Below the pieces are notes generated by a model that worked only from the letters and a program-made list of their open reading frames with translations, was not told the origin of the DNA and ran no database searches. Position numbers and translations under genes: made by a program. Shown here piece after piece: positions 53,536 to 63,201 of a stretch of DNA of 64,000 nucleotides. Numbering within the stretch: the stretch's first letter is position 1; each line of letters starts with the position of its first letter. Source of the DNA: Methylocystis silviterrae (lineage in GTDB: Bacteria > Pseudomonadota > Alphaproteobacteria > Rhizobiales > Beijerinckiaceae). The DNA lies in assembly GCF_013350005.1 (NCBI RefSeq), contig NZ_JABVWW010000002.1, positions 186,001 to 250,000 on the forward strand, written 5' to 3'.

Positions 53536-54078
53536 TTACCGATGCGCGCGGGTTTTCTTCGGCTTGGCGGCCGGCGCGAGCGGCGGCGGCGGCGGGGTCA
53601 CCGGCATATATTGCAGGCTGACATTGCCGATGCCGGCGGAAACATTGAGGCCGGTGCCAAGGGAGACGGACACGGGCTGCAGGGAGATGGTCTTGTTCGA
53701 GCCGCCGACAAGGACCGCGCCGCCGGCGCCGGCGCCGACGGCGACCGACCCTTCTGCGCCGACATAGTCTCCGGCCAGCGCGCCAGGCGCCACGCTGTTC
53801 GTGGCCGCGAGAACCGTCCAAATCATCTGGCCCGGACCGCTGATGCCGATATTGGCGCCGACGTTGGTCAGCCTGCCGATGTAATGCTGGGGCGGGCTGC
53901 CTTTAGCGTCCGTGTAGACGCAGTCGAGCGCCTGATTCTCCATGATGATCATGCCGACGCCGCCGGAGACATGGCAGAGAAGGGTGCCGACTTGCACCGA
54001 CTGAGCCATGGCGGCGCTGGACGACAGCGCGATGAAAGACATCGCGCACATCGCGCGGCCGAGCGAGAAATGAGACAT
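53536..54078 (-). CDS. DUF992 family exported protein
   Basis: The 180-residue protein has a signal peptide (ends AMAQ), then VQVGTLLCHVSGGVGMII, the DUF992 start, with a second Cys in ALDCVYT. A Gly/Ala/Val-rich middle and a Pro-rich, basic C-terminus (PPPPP, KPKKTRAHR) follow. Family function is unknown; it is common in Hyphomicrobiales. Confidence 0.85.
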   Translation of the reverse strand: MSHFSLGRAMCAMSFIALSSSAAMAQSVQVGTLLCHVSGGVGMIIMENQALDCVYTDAKGSPPQHYIGRLTNVGANIGISGPGQMIWTVLAATNSVAPGALAGDYVGAEGSVAVGAGAGGAVLVGGSNKTISLQPVSVSLGTGLNVSAGIGNVSLQYMPVTPPPPPLAPAAKPKKTRAHR

Positions 54079-54282
54079 TATCGAACTCCAATCGATGGGT
54101 GCGGAACTTAGCCGCGCGGCGGGACTTTAATGGCGAAAAATACAAAAAGTAACCCCGCAGCGAATCCCTTGGGCAGTCACATGAATATTTGCGCACAGCG
54201 GATCGCGCCCAAGCCGAGCGGGCGTGGGTTCGCGCCGGAGCGATCCGACGCCGAAACGCCAGCGCCGAATTTCGTACGCGGA

Positions 54283-54510
54283 TCAATGCGCGGGCGCGGA
54301 GTTCGACGCGCCGAGCCGGACGCGGCGCAAGAACCAGGTGAGCGGGATGATCGTCGCTGCGACGAGCGTCAGGGCGTAGAAAACGTCGATATAGGCAAGA
54401 TGGGACGCCTGCGTTTGCATCTGCCGGCCAATCCAGATGATCGCCTGCCGCCGCGCCTCCGACGCCGTTCCGCCGAGCGCGAGAAAATGCGCCGCGCCAG
54501 CTCCGAATTG
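54283..54510 (-). pseudogene. C-terminal remnant of a DHA2-type MFS transporter
   Basis: The frame encodes about 75 residues, beginning just after the DUF3309 stop: QFGAGAAHFLALGG, then IIWIGRQMQTQASHLAYIDVF, a hydrophobic helix and a basic end. This matches the tail of DHA2 (EmrB-like) drug efflux pumps, where the QA.xLAYxDVF motif precedes the last helix. The remaining ~430 residues are absent. It is a decayed gene or a deletion scar. Confidence 0.65.
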
Positions 54511-54665
54511 CTACAGCCTGCCGATAAGCGCCATCACGACGATGATGGCGAGCAGGTGCCGACAATGCCGCCGGGGCCATATCCCCATTGAGAGCTATAA
54601 GGCCATGTCGGCAGGGCGCCGATAAGCAACAACAGTAGAACGACGATGAGGACGGTCGAGAGCAT
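54511..54665 (-). pseudogene. DUF3309 small membrane protein, frameshifted
   Basis: From ATG 54665 the frame reads a helix (MLSTVLIVVLLLLL) and IGALPTWPYSSQWGYGPGG, the DUF3309 signature, then shifts near 54555 and stops at 54534 after 43 residues. Restoring one missing base would give GTLLAIIVVMALIGRL and a stop at 54511, the normal second helix. GGAGTTGAGCC lies before the ATG. It is either a true one-base loss or a sequencing error. Confidence 0.75.
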
Positions 54666-54851
54666 GGCTCAACTCCGCTTGTCCGCGCGCTTCACTTGCG
54701 CGACAGTTTCAAAGCGCAACTTTCACGCTCGAATAATGTTCCTCGCGAGCTCTGGGCGCGGAAGAGGGCGCAACGGCCCTGCTTGCTTTCGGTTGCCCTG
54801 GGCCTAGGTTTTTACCGAGAGGCGGCCGCTGCCAGCGGTAGCCCTACACGG

Positions 54852-54889
54852 AACGGCTCGCGACCTCGGATGTAAAGGCGCGAGCCGTT
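54852..54889. terminator. Stem-loop downstream of the cupin gene
   Basis: AACGGCTCGCG (54852-54862) and CGCGAGCCGTT (54879-54889) form a perfect 11 bp stem with a 16 nt loop. A T-rich run follows only on the plus strand, so as a terminator for the minus-strand cupin it is imperfect. Confidence 0.5.
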
Positions 54890-54909
54890 TTCTTTGAAGC
54901 GTTTTCCGC

Positions 54910-55404
54910 TTAGCGCACAGGCGCTCCCGCAGGCGCAATATTCAGCCGCGGGTCGTCTTTCGGATCGTAATAGTCGATCTGCCAAGGACCGGTGGCGTTG
55001 ATCTGGAGCACTGAATCCTCGTCGACGAAAACATAATGCAGCACGCCGGCGGGCATTGAAATGAAGCTTCCCGCCGGTAGGTTTTCGACCGTGGCGCGGT
55101 CGGCCGCCTGCCCTCGACCGAAACTGAATGCGCCGGAGATGATCGTGACGAACTCGGCTTTGGAATGCGTGTGTGGCGGCACCCGATAGCCTTTCGGCGC
55201 TTTGATCCTGACGACGAAGTCGCCTTCTCGGCTTGGATCTCCGTACAGCACCGCCATTTCGGCGCCGCCCGGCAGCGAACTCGGCGCCAGCTCCCATTTC
55301 ATGTTCTGCGGAAGAAATACGCGATGCGCTTCGACTGCGCCGCCCTGGGCCGCTCCGCCGCAGGCGAGGACGCCAGCGACGACGATCGCTATTGTTGTTT
55401 TCAT
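54910..55404 (-). CDS. Exported cupin-domain protein
   Basis: The 164-residue protein has a signal peptide (to about GGAAQGG) and one cupin barrel with the metal motif PPHTHSKAEFVTIISG and later PAGVLHYVF. GGGAGGGACTC precedes the ATG. It resembles periplasmic cupins of unknown substrate. Confidence 0.82.
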   Translation of the reverse strand: MKTTIAIVVAGVLACGGAAQGGAVEAHRVFLPQNMKWELAPSSLPGGAEMAVLYGDPSREGDFVVRIKAPKGYRVPPHTHSKAEFVTIISGAFSFGRGQAADRATVENLPAGSFISMPAGVLHYVFVDEDSVLQINATGPWQIDYYDPKDDPRLNIAPAGAPVR

Positions 55405-55569
55405 GAGTCCCTCCCACCGCCGCGATCTGTTTTCCCGCACGACGCCAAGCCGCGTCGGCTCTGCGGCGCCTTCAGGGCGAGAGATATAGGGCGAGAGCGA
55501 CTGGGCTCATCCCTTCGCGGCCGGAAAAAGCATAGAATTGAAAAGGCGTCACGTTGGCGCCGGCCGGGG

Positions 55570-56640
55570 CTAACCCCACCAGAAGATCGTCGCGACAATG
55601 ACGTAAAGACCAACCAGCGCGGCCCCGTCGACCATGTCCGCCCGGCCGTCGACGGTGACCACCGTGACCACGAGCACTGAAAGAAACATGGCCGCCGCAA
55701 GAATCGGCGGAATGGCGAGCGTGAACGGCGCCGCGCCGCCCATCGCAAAGCTGACGAGCACCAGAATCGGAATAAGCGCCACGGCGACCTGAAGCGCCGA
55801 GTTCAGAATGACGCTGACCGCGAGATCGGCCTTGCCCTGAGCCGCGAGCCGAATTCCAACGACGTTTTCGACGGCGTTGCCGGCGATGGCGACGATCACG
55901 AGGCCCGAGAAGGCTTCGCTGACGCCCAGCGTTTCGATCGCTGGACCGAGCGCGTCGACAAACCAGTCCGAGACGAAGGCGGCGCCGCCGCCGCAAGCCG
56001 CGAGAACGCCGATCGCGGCGCCGAGCGACCATGCATGCGCGCGCGCATGGGTCTCGGCCGGCAGCGCGCGCTGTCCCTGACTGAGCATCGCATGGGTGAG
56101 CACAACGAAAACGAAAAGAAGCACGACCGCGCAGACGACGGCGAGCTCCTGCTCATGCGCGCCGCTCGGCAGGTGCAATTCCTGAGCGAGCGTCGGCAAC
56201 ACCAGCGCCGACACCGCCAGCAGAAGCAGCGTCGCGATCATTCGCGGCGTCTGACTTTCGAAGTGAAGGACGCCGACCCTCCACCCGCCGCTGATAAAAG
56301 CGAGGCCCAAGACGAGAAGCGCGTTCGACAGAATGGAGCCGATCAACGACGCCTGCACGACGGTCAGCAGTCCGGCCCTGAGCGCGAAGATGCAGACGAA
56401 CAGTTCGGGGAGATTGCCGACCGCCGACTGAACAATGCCCGTCGCCGCCGGCGAGAGGTGATTGCCAAGGTGATCGGTGGCTTCGCCGATCACATGCGCG
56501 ACGCTCGCCAGGGCCAAAGCCGAGGCGATGAAGTTTACGATGGGTCCGGAGTCGGTGAAATGCAGCGCCGCGGCGACTCCCACAAGTCCGGCCGCTGGAG
56601 CCATCGTCGCGAGGACTTTCCGGTTGGCGGCTGCGCTCAT
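55570..56640 (-). CDS. Ca2+/H+ antiporter (CaCA family, Cax)
   Basis: The 356-residue protein has eleven or so membrane helices in two repeats, with the alpha motifs GNLPELFVCIFALRAG and GNAVENVVGIRLAAQG that carry the ion-binding Glu residues. SxLxNxLLVLG is also present. It would extrude calcium in exchange for protons across the inner membrane. It lies 105 bp from ppsA on the same strand. Confidence 0.88.
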   Translation of the reverse strand: MSAAANRKVLATMAPAAGLVGVAAALHFTDSGPIVNFIASALALASVAHVIGEATDHLGNHLSPAATGIVQSAVGNLPELFVCIFALRAGLLTVVQASLIGSILSNALLVLGLAFISGGWRVGVLHFESQTPRMIATLLLLAVSALVLPTLAQELHLPSGAHEQELAVVCAVVLLFVFVVLTHAMLSQGQRALPAETHARAHAWSLGAAIGVLAACGGGAAFVSDWFVDALGPAIETLGVSEAFSGLVIVAIAGNAVENVVGIRLAAQGKADLAVSVILNSALQVAVALIPILVLVSFAMGGAAPFTLAIPPILAAAMFLSVLVVTVVTVDGRADMVDGAALVGLYVIVATIFWWG

Positions 56641-56745
56641 TTGCTTTTCCTTTATTCGGCGACGCGCGCCACAGCCCGTCGACGCCTTGCGCGGGCGCCG
56701 AGGGTGGATGGCGATCTAGACAATTCTAGAAGATGCGCTCGGCGG

Positions 56746-59217
56746 TCAATCCACCTTTCGCGGCTCTCGACCGAGACGCTTCTCCAGGTCGACGATGCGT
56801 CTTGTGGTCTGCAGCACCGTGTCGGGATTGAGGCTGATCGAATCGATTCCCAAGCGCACGAGGAACTCAGCGATCTCTGGATAATCCGAGGGCGCCTGGC
56901 CGCAAATCCCGCAGTGACGTCCGTTTCGCTTTGCGCCCTCGACCGCCAATCGAATGATCTCCTTGACGCCTTCGTCGCGTTCGTCGAAGTCGAAGGCGAC
57001 GATTTCGGAGTCGCGGTCGACGCCAAGCGTCAGTTGCGTCAGATCGTTCGAGCCGATCGAAAAACCGTCGAAATATTTGGAGAACTGATTGATAAGCATG
57101 ACGTTGTTCGGAATTTCGCACATCACGTAGATCTCGAGCCCGTCCTTGCCGCGTTCGAGACCGAGCTCGCGCATCAGCGCAATGACCTTTTCCGCTTCTT
57201 CAATCCGGCGGCAGAAGGGAATCATCAGCTTGACGTTGGTCAGACCCATCTCGTCGCGCACGCGGGTCATCGCGGCGCATTCGAGCGCGAAACCTTCCCG
57301 GTAAGCAGGGTGCGCATAGCGCGACGCGCCGCGAAAGCCAATCATCGGATTGGCTTCCTGCGTTTCGAAAACCTCGCCGCCGAGCAATGAGGCATATTCA
57401 TTGCTCTTGAAGTCGGACATGCGCACGACGACAGGCTTTGGATAAAACGCCGCCGCGATCGTGCCGACGCCTTCGGACAGGCGCTTCACGAAGAATTCGC
57501 TGGGGCTCGCATAATTGGCGGTCAGTCGCGCAATTGCGGCGCGTTCGCGCGCGCCGAGCCGCTCCGGGTGAACGAGCGCCATCGGATGCGCCTTGATCGA
57601 GTCCGCAATGATGAACTCCATGCGCGCAAGGCCGACGCCATCGTTCGGCAGCGCCGCAAGGCCGAAAGCGATGTCGGGATTGCCGACGTTCATCATCACA
57701 TGCGTGGCGGGTGTCGTCAGAGTTGAAAGATCGACGCTCTCCACCTCGAAGGCGATGGGCCCCTCGTAGACCTTTCCGACGTCGCCCTCGGCGCAGCTCA
57801 CCGAGATCATGTCGCCGGTGCGAATGAGTCGCGTCGCCGCGTCCGTGCCGACGATTGCCGGAATGCCAAGTTCGCGCGCGACGATCGCCGCATGGCACGT
57901 GCGACCGCCGCGGTTCGTCACGATGGCGGCGGCCGATTTCATCACCGTTCCCCAGTCGGGCGACGTCGTATCGGCGATGAGGATCTCGCCCGGAACGAAT
58001 GTTGAAAGCTCGCTGGCGCGCTCGATCACGCGCGCCTTGCCGCTAGCGATCCTTGCGCCGACCGCGCGTCCTTCGACTTTCACCGCGCCGTGCTTCGTCA
58101 CCTTGTAGATTTCAGCGATGTTCCGGTCGCGTCGGGACGCGACGGTTTCGGGGCGGGCCTGAACGATGTAGAGCTGGCCGTCGAGACCATCCTTGGCCCA
58201 TTCGATGTCCATGGGGCGGCGCGCGCCGGCTCTGGCGCTATAGTGGTCCTCGATCTCGATCGCCTGGCCGGCGAGCGTCAGCGCCTCTTCGTCGGAGATG
58301 CAGAATTTCTCTCTTTCCTTGGCGTCGGTGGGGATGTTGCGCGTCGTCGTCCGGCCCCGGTCCGAAAAGACCATCCTGATTTTTTTCGCTCCCAGCGCGC
58401 GCTTCAAAATGGCGCGCTTGCCCTGCCGATAGGTGGGCTTGAAGACGTAGAATTCGTCCGGGTCGACGGCGCCCTGCACGACGTTTTCGCCAAGGCCATA
58501 GGCGCCGGTGAGGAAGACAACGTCCTCGAATCCGCTTTCGGTGTCGATCGTGAAGATGACGCCGGACGCCGCCAAATCCGAGCGCACCATTTTCATCACG
58601 CCGACGGAGTTGAACACTTTGAAGTGATCGAATCCGTTGTCGATGCGATAGCGGATAGCGCGGTCGGTGAAGAGGCTCGCAAAGCAATGACGGATAGCGT
58701 CGAGAACGGCGGCGGGGCCGCGCACATTGAGATAGGTGTCATGTTGTCCGGCGAAACTTGCGCTCGGCAAATCTTCCGCCGTCGCCGACGAGCGCACCGC
58801 GACCGTCAAATCGGCTCCATATTCGTCGGTGAGGCGGGCTAGGGCGGTGCGGATTTCGGCCTCGACGTCCGGGGGCGTCTGCGCGCCATAAACGATGTCG
58901 CGGGCGCGCGCGGCGCGCTTGGCGAGATCATCGACGTCAGACGGGTTCAATCCGTTGAGCGCCTCTTTAAGCGCGGTCCAGACGCCCGCTTCATCGAGCG
59001 TATAGCGATAGGCTTCGGCGGTGACGGCGAAGCCATTGGGCACCAGGATGCCCTTGGCCGTCAGCTCCCGGTACATTTCGCCAAGCGAGGCGTTCTTGCC
59101 GCCCACCAGCGGCACGTCGGCGATGTCCACCTCGTTGAAAAAACGAATAAATTTCCCCGATGCCGAATTCGCCGGCTTTGTCTCTTTGGAGTTGGTGGAG
59201 TCGGTCATTTTATTCAT
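56746..59217 (-). CDS. ppsA: Phosphoenolpyruvate synthase
   Basis: The 823-residue enzyme makes PEP from pyruvate, water and ATP. The order is PPDK_N ATP-grasp (VPLVGGKNASLGEM, RSSATAEDLPSASFAGQ), the phosphohistidine domain (GGRTCHAAIVAREL, His near 440) and the TIM barrel with FRGASRYAHP, GSNDLTQLTLGVDRDS and Cys in HCGICGQAPSD. GAGCTCGTC precedes the ATG. With pckA it supports gluconeogenesis. An operator-like palindrome lies upstream. Confidence 0.96.
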   Translation of the reverse strand: MNKMTDSTNSKETKPANSASGKFIRFFNEVDIADVPLVGGKNASLGEMYRELTAKGILVPNGFAVTAEAYRYTLDEAGVWTALKEALNGLNPSDVDDLAKRAARARDIVYGAQTPPDVEAEIRTALARLTDEYGADLTVAVRSSATAEDLPSASFAGQHDTYLNVRGPAAVLDAIRHCFASLFTDRAIRYRIDNGFDHFKVFNSVGVMKMVRSDLAASGVIFTIDTESGFEDVVFLTGAYGLGENVVQGAVDPDEFYVFKPTYRQGKRAILKRALGAKKIRMVFSDRGRTTTRNIPTDAKEREKFCISDEEALTLAGQAIEIEDHYSARAGARRPMDIEWAKDGLDGQLYIVQARPETVASRRDRNIAEIYKVTKHGAVKVEGRAVGARIASGKARVIERASELSTFVPGEILIADTTSPDWGTVMKSAAAIVTNRGGRTCHAAIVARELGIPAIVGTDAATRLIRTGDMISVSCAEGDVGKVYEGPIAFEVESVDLSTLTTPATHVMMNVGNPDIAFGLAALPNDGVGLARMEFIIADSIKAHPMALVHPERLGARERAAIARLTANYASPSEFFVKRLSEGVGTIAAAFYPKPVVVRMSDFKSNEYASLLGGEVFETQEANPMIGFRGASRYAHPAYREGFALECAAMTRVRDEMGLTNVKLMIPFCRRIEEAEKVIALMRELGLERGKDGLEIYVMCEIPNNVMLINQFSKYFDGFSIGSNDLTQLTLGVDRDSEIVAFDFDERDEGVKEIIRLAVEGAKRNGRHCGICGQAPSDYPEIAEFLVRLGIDSISLNPDTVLQTTRRIVDLEKRLGREPRKVD

Positions 59218-59305
59218 GACGAGCTCTTTTGGTAAGGGAGCGAGCGTGAGGTCCCTGGGCTATTGCGCCAAAATTATTACAGCTGCGCGGTGATATTGAG
59301 CGCTT

Positions 59306-59320
59306 ACACAGAATTTGTGT
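59306..59320. promoter_or_regulatory. Palindromic site upstream of ppsA
   Basis: ACACA-GAATT-TGTGT has perfect 5 bp arms with a 5 bp spacer, 89 bp before the ppsA start in the divergent region. It could be a regulator site. Confidence 0.3.
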
Positions 59321-59486
59321 GAACAAGGCACGTTTTCAGTCGCATCGGCGCTCTTATTAGCTTAAGCATTGGCCCCTGGAGGCCGATCTGTCCTAGGAAA
59401 AACGCTTACCCCGCTGGTTATGGTTAAAACTTGACCTAATGGTCGAGATTTGGCCGGATTCTTGACCATAATAGGAATCTGATTGG

Positions 59487-60050
59487 ATGGCTGGCCCAAC
59501 TCAGTTCGTGCGATGGCGGGAGGCGCAAATGGATTCGCTGGATCTGGATCAGGTGATGGACGAAATCATCCCGAGAGGGGACAACAGGCCGCTGGCGCCG
59601 CCGGCGCCGAACTTTCCTGTCCGTCAGCGGCCTCGCGCCACTGACGACGCCACGGCGGCGCTGGACCTCGTGTCCCAGGCCGCCGCGGCGATCAAGGAGC
59701 TCGAAAAGCAGTCCGCTCAGGCGGTGGCGCGCGCGCATAGCGCCGCCAATGTGGTGAGAGAGAAGCTGGAGCGCGCGGAAGACCGCGGCGATCGCGCCGA
59801 AGCCGCGTTGCGCAAATCGGAGTCAGAAGCCGCCGAACTCTCCGCGGCCCTCATTCAGACGCGGAAAGATCTCGACGGGGTGCAGTCGCAGCTCGCGGCG
59901 AGGCAGGCCGAACTGGCGGCGATGGAGCAGCGGGCGGTCGCGGCGGAGAAGCGCGCCAGTGAGGCCGACGCCTCCGTTCAGAGGATCGTCGACGCGATAC
60001 GCACGCAGCTTCCGGTCAAGGTCGCTGAACAGGCAAAGCCTGCGGCCTAG
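59487..60050 (+). CDS. Coiled-coil hypothetical protein
   Basis: The 187-residue protein has a Pro-rich segment (residues 30-50) and a long Ala/Glu/Arg-rich coiled coil (about 55-170) with no membrane segment or Cys. AGGAA lies about 10 nt upstream of ATG 59487. The open frame and biased composition support a real gene. No family recognised; a structural or cell-division-associated role is only speculation. Confidence 0.6.
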   Translation: MAGPTQFVRWREAQMDSLDLDQVMDEIIPRGDNRPLAPPAPNFPVRQRPRATDDATAALDLVSQAAAAIKELEKQSAQAVARAHSAANVVREKLERAEDRGDRAEAALRKSESEAAELSAALIQTRKDLDGVQSQLAARQAELAAMEQRAVAAEKRASEADASVQRIVDAIRTQLPVKVAEQAKPAA

Positions 60051-60244
60051 AATCCAGAACTTGGACGCCGGAGGGTCGCGAGCGGCGTAGGCTAATCCGG
60101 CGGTCTGAGAATTGACGAGTGGGCGCGCAAACCGGCGTCAGATGCTCCACTCCTTTGGCGCAGCGGGCAGCGCGTCAGCGCCGGTATGCTCAGGCGCAGC
60201 GCCCGCGGCGCCATCCTCCCGCACCTTTTACTATCTCGGCGACT

Positions 60245-60634
60245 TCATCGCAGCGTTTGGCAGGGGGCGATAAAGAAAGCTGCAAGGCTCGACCACACCA
60301 CGCCGGCGCTCGACAGCAAGATGAGCAGCAACGTCGCATACATTTGAAATTCCGCCGACAGGGCGGCGTCGCCGTCGCGCTCCATCACATAGCGACGCCA
60401 GCGGCGCGCCGCGCGCGCGAGGAAAACAAGAAGCGCAAGGGCTGCGCCGCCCGCCCCGATCACACTCGCCCGTATGACTTGCGGCTCGCTGGACCAGCCG
60501 AGCACGCACATCAGCGTGTGCCCGCCATAGACAAAAAGAAAATGCAGGCCCCAGACGATGGGACCGGCGAGTAGAAAGGCGATAATCGTCGTCAGAGACC
60601 AGCGAGGATGCTCAGCCTTGCTTGCGCGCGACAT
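60245..60634 (-). CDS. Membrane protein downstream of the oxidase genes
   Basis: The 129-residue protein has about three hydrophobic helices, starting at residues 16, 55 and 100, and GPIVWGLHFLFVYGGHTLMC with two conserved-looking His. It lies 3 bp after the fused oxidase subunit stop codon, so it is in the same operon. Small membrane proteins of this type often accompany caa3-type oxidase genes. No family named with confidence. Confidence 0.7.
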   Translation of the reverse strand: MSRASKAEHPRWSLTTIIAFLLAGPIVWGLHFLFVYGGHTLMCVLGWSSEPQVIRASVIGAGGAALALLVFLARAARRWRRYVMERDGDAALSAEFQMYATLLLILLSSAGVVWSSLAAFFIAPCQTLR

Positions 60635-60637
60635 CGT

Positions 60638-63190
60638 CTACTCCAGCATTCGCGGAAATCCATAAATGAGCAGAAATCCGAGGAGACCTTGCGCGGCTGT
60701 GTAGTAAGCCAGCAGCGCCGCGCTTTCGAATGATACGCGTCGCTGCGCATCGAGTTTCCCCGTGACGAGACGCGCCAAGGCGAATCCGGTCATCACCGCG
60801 ACAGTCGCCACGAGCTGACCTGTCAAGACGATCTCCAAATACACCATCGCGCCGTAAGAGTTTTCCCCCGGCCGCAGGCCGGATCGCCATTGCGCAAAGC
60901 CTTCTATCCCGACGCCGGCGATGAGGCACAGCGCGCCGGCGATCAACAGAAGCGCCGCCGAAAGGCTGATCGAACCGGGCTTTGGAAGCGCACGGTCGGC
61001 CATCCTGAACGCAAGGATGCTGAGAAGCATCAGCGACGCGCCGCTCGCCGCCCAGCGCAGCTCCGGAAGCGGCGACGCGCCAACGACGGGCCAGACTTGC
61101 GGGCTGACGGTCCAAAGATAGAGATAGGAGAAGACGAAGGTGATGTAGAGCGATCCGGCGACGAGAATAAGCACGATCATCGCCCACCAGGCGTGCGACG
61201 AGGGTCCGGACATATAGGTGGGCAGACTGATCCCGCCGCCGATCTCCACCCGTCCGCGCGGCGGCGGATCGAGCTGCCAGCACCAGACGAGCGTGGCGAA
61301 AACGGCCAAAGCGCCGCAGACGAGCGCGATCGCAACGGCCTTTACCGTCAGCAGCAGAAAGAAGGCGGCCGTGAAGATCGCGGAGAACATATGCGCCCAG
61401 CCGGGTCCCGGCATTTCCAGTAGATATTCCGGTCGGGCCTCAATGGGCGAGGTGACGATCGTCTCGCGCCGTCCGGTTGCGGCGTTCGGCAGATAATATG
61501 CCCCCGCCGCGACGTCTTCGGCGAGATTGGGCTGATCCCATAGAGGGTAGCGACTCGTCACGATCGGAACGCTGCGCATCGAATAGAGATCGCTCGGTAG
61601 CCACTCCAGCGTTCCGGCGTCCCAGGGATTGGTCTGCGCTTTCTGCGTCTCCCAGTCGCGCTGGAAGCGCACGAAAATATCGACGACGAACACGAGCACG
61701 CCGAGCGCGAGAATGAAGGCGCCGATCGTCGATAGCATATTGAGCGTGTCCCAGCCCATGGCGCTTGGATAGGTCCAAACCCGTCGCGGCATGCCGAGGA
61801 GACCAGAGATGTGCATGGGGAAAAAGGCGACGTTGAAGCCCACGAACATCAGCCAGAACACATAGCGTCCAAGGCGCTCCGAAAGTCGGTTCCGGCTGAT
61901 CATCGGATCCCAGTAATAGAAGGTCGCAAAGAGCGGAAACACCATGCCGCCGACGAGCACGTAATGAAAATGCGCGACGACGAAGTAACTGTCATGCGCC
62001 TGAAGATCGAAAGGGACGATCGCAACCATCACGCCCGTCAGACCGCCGATGGCGAAGATGAAAAGAAATCCGAGGATGAACAGCGACGGCGTGGAGAGTC
62101 TGAATCGATCGCGCGACGAGGCGATGGTCGCGATCCATGAGAAGACCTGAATGCCGGAGGGAACCGCGACCGCCATGCTCGCGGCCGAAAAGAAACCGAG
62201 GCTCAGCGCCGGTATGCCGGTGCTGAACATGTGATGCACCCACAGGCCGAAGCTGAAGAAGCCTGTCGCGATCAGCGCGACGACGATCAGCCGGTATCCG
62301 ATCAGCGGCCGTTGCGCCATCGTCGGCACGATCATCGAGACGAGACCGGCCGCCGGTAGGAAGATGATGTAGACCTCGGGATGCCCGAAAAACCAGAAGA
62401 GGTGCTGCCACAGCAACGGATCGCCGCTCTGGGCCGCATTGAAGAAGGGCCAGCCGAAGGACCGCTCGATCTCGAGCATCATCGTCGCGAGGATCACGGC
62501 GGGGAAGGCGAAGACGATCATCGCCGCAAAGACCAGCATCGACCAGCCAAAGAGCGGCATCTTGTCGAGCGTCATTCCCGGCGGCCGCGTGCGCAGCATC
62601 CCGACGATGATTTCAATCGCGCCGGCGATCGCGGATATTTCGATGAAGCCGATGCCGAGCAGCCAGAAATCGGCGTTATCTCCAGGCGAAAATCTTGTCA
62701 GCGTCAGCGGCGGATACATGAACCAGCCGCCGCTCGGCGAAAGGCCGTAGAAAATCGTCGAGAAGAACACGAGGCCGCCGATGACATAGGCCCAGACGGC
62801 GAAGGCGCTGAGCCTTGGAAAGGGCAGGTCGCGTGCGGCCAGCATCTGCGGCAGCAGGATGACGCTCAGCGCCTCCATCACAGGCACGGCGAAAAGGAAC
62901 ATCATCGTCGTGCCATGCACGGTAAAGATCTGGTTGTAGAGATCCTGTCCGATGAAACGATTGTCGCCGTGCGAAAGTTGGACGCGCATGATCAGCGCCA
63001 GCACGCCCGCGAGCAGAAAGAACAGAAAGGCCGCGCCGATATAGATGACGCCGACGAGACTGTTGTTGATCTCGCTGATTTTTCGCCACCCTGGCGGATA
63101 GGCCCAGACGCGCTCAAGCACTTCAAGTTCGCCTGGCGGCCGCGGCGTTTCGTTTGGAAGGCGCTTCGGGTCGCTTTGTCCTTCAGGCAT
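60638..63190 (-). CDS. Cytochrome c oxidase, fused subunits I and III
   Basis: The 850-residue protein is subunit I (twelve helices, to about residue 550) fused to subunit III. It has HGTTMMFLF, WFFGHPEVYIIFLPAAG near residue 270 (the Cu_B His, the proton-path Glu and the Tyr), HDSYFVVAHFHYVL with heme and Cu_B His, then a subunit III-like end. GHPEVY marks an A-type heme-copper oxidase. It is probably a caa3- or ba3-like terminal oxidase. CtaG lies just upstream, and the missing subunit II is probably beyond the right edge. Confidence 0.93.
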   Translation of the reverse strand: MPEGQSDPKRLPNETPRPPGELEVLERVWAYPPGWRKISEINNSLVGVIYIGAAFLFFLLAGVLALIMRVQLSHGDNRFIGQDLYNQIFTVHGTTMMFLFAVPVMEALSVILLPQMLAARDLPFPRLSAFAVWAYVIGGLVFFSTIFYGLSPSGGWFMYPPLTLTRFSPGDNADFWLLGIGFIEISAIAGAIEIIVGMLRTRPPGMTLDKMPLFGWSMLVFAAMIVFAFPAVILATMMLEIERSFGWPFFNAAQSGDPLLWQHLFWFFGHPEVYIIFLPAAGLVSMIVPTMAQRPLIGYRLIVVALIATGFFSFGLWVHHMFSTGIPALSLGFFSAASMAVAVPSGIQVFSWIATIASSRDRFRLSTPSLFILGFLFIFAIGGLTGVMVAIVPFDLQAHDSYFVVAHFHYVLVGGMVFPLFATFYYWDPMISRNRLSERLGRYVFWLMFVGFNVAFFPMHISGLLGMPRRVWTYPSAMGWDTLNMLSTIGAFILALGVLVFVVDIFVRFQRDWETQKAQTNPWDAGTLEWLPSDLYSMRSVPIVTSRYPLWDQPNLAEDVAAGAYYLPNAATGRRETIVTSPIEARPEYLLEMPGPGWAHMFSAIFTAAFFLLLTVKAVAIALVCGALAVFATLVWCWQLDPPPRGRVEIGGGISLPTYMSGPSSHAWWAMIVLILVAGSLYITFVFSYLYLWTVSPQVWPVVGASPLPELRWAASGASLMLLSILAFRMADRALPKPGSISLSAALLLIAGALCLIAGVGIEGFAQWRSGLRPGENSYGAMVYLEIVLTGQLVATVAVMTGFALARLVTGKLDAQRRVSFESAALLAYYTAAQGLLGFLLIYGFPRMLE

Positions 63191-63201
63191 GGGCGCGCGC
63201 T

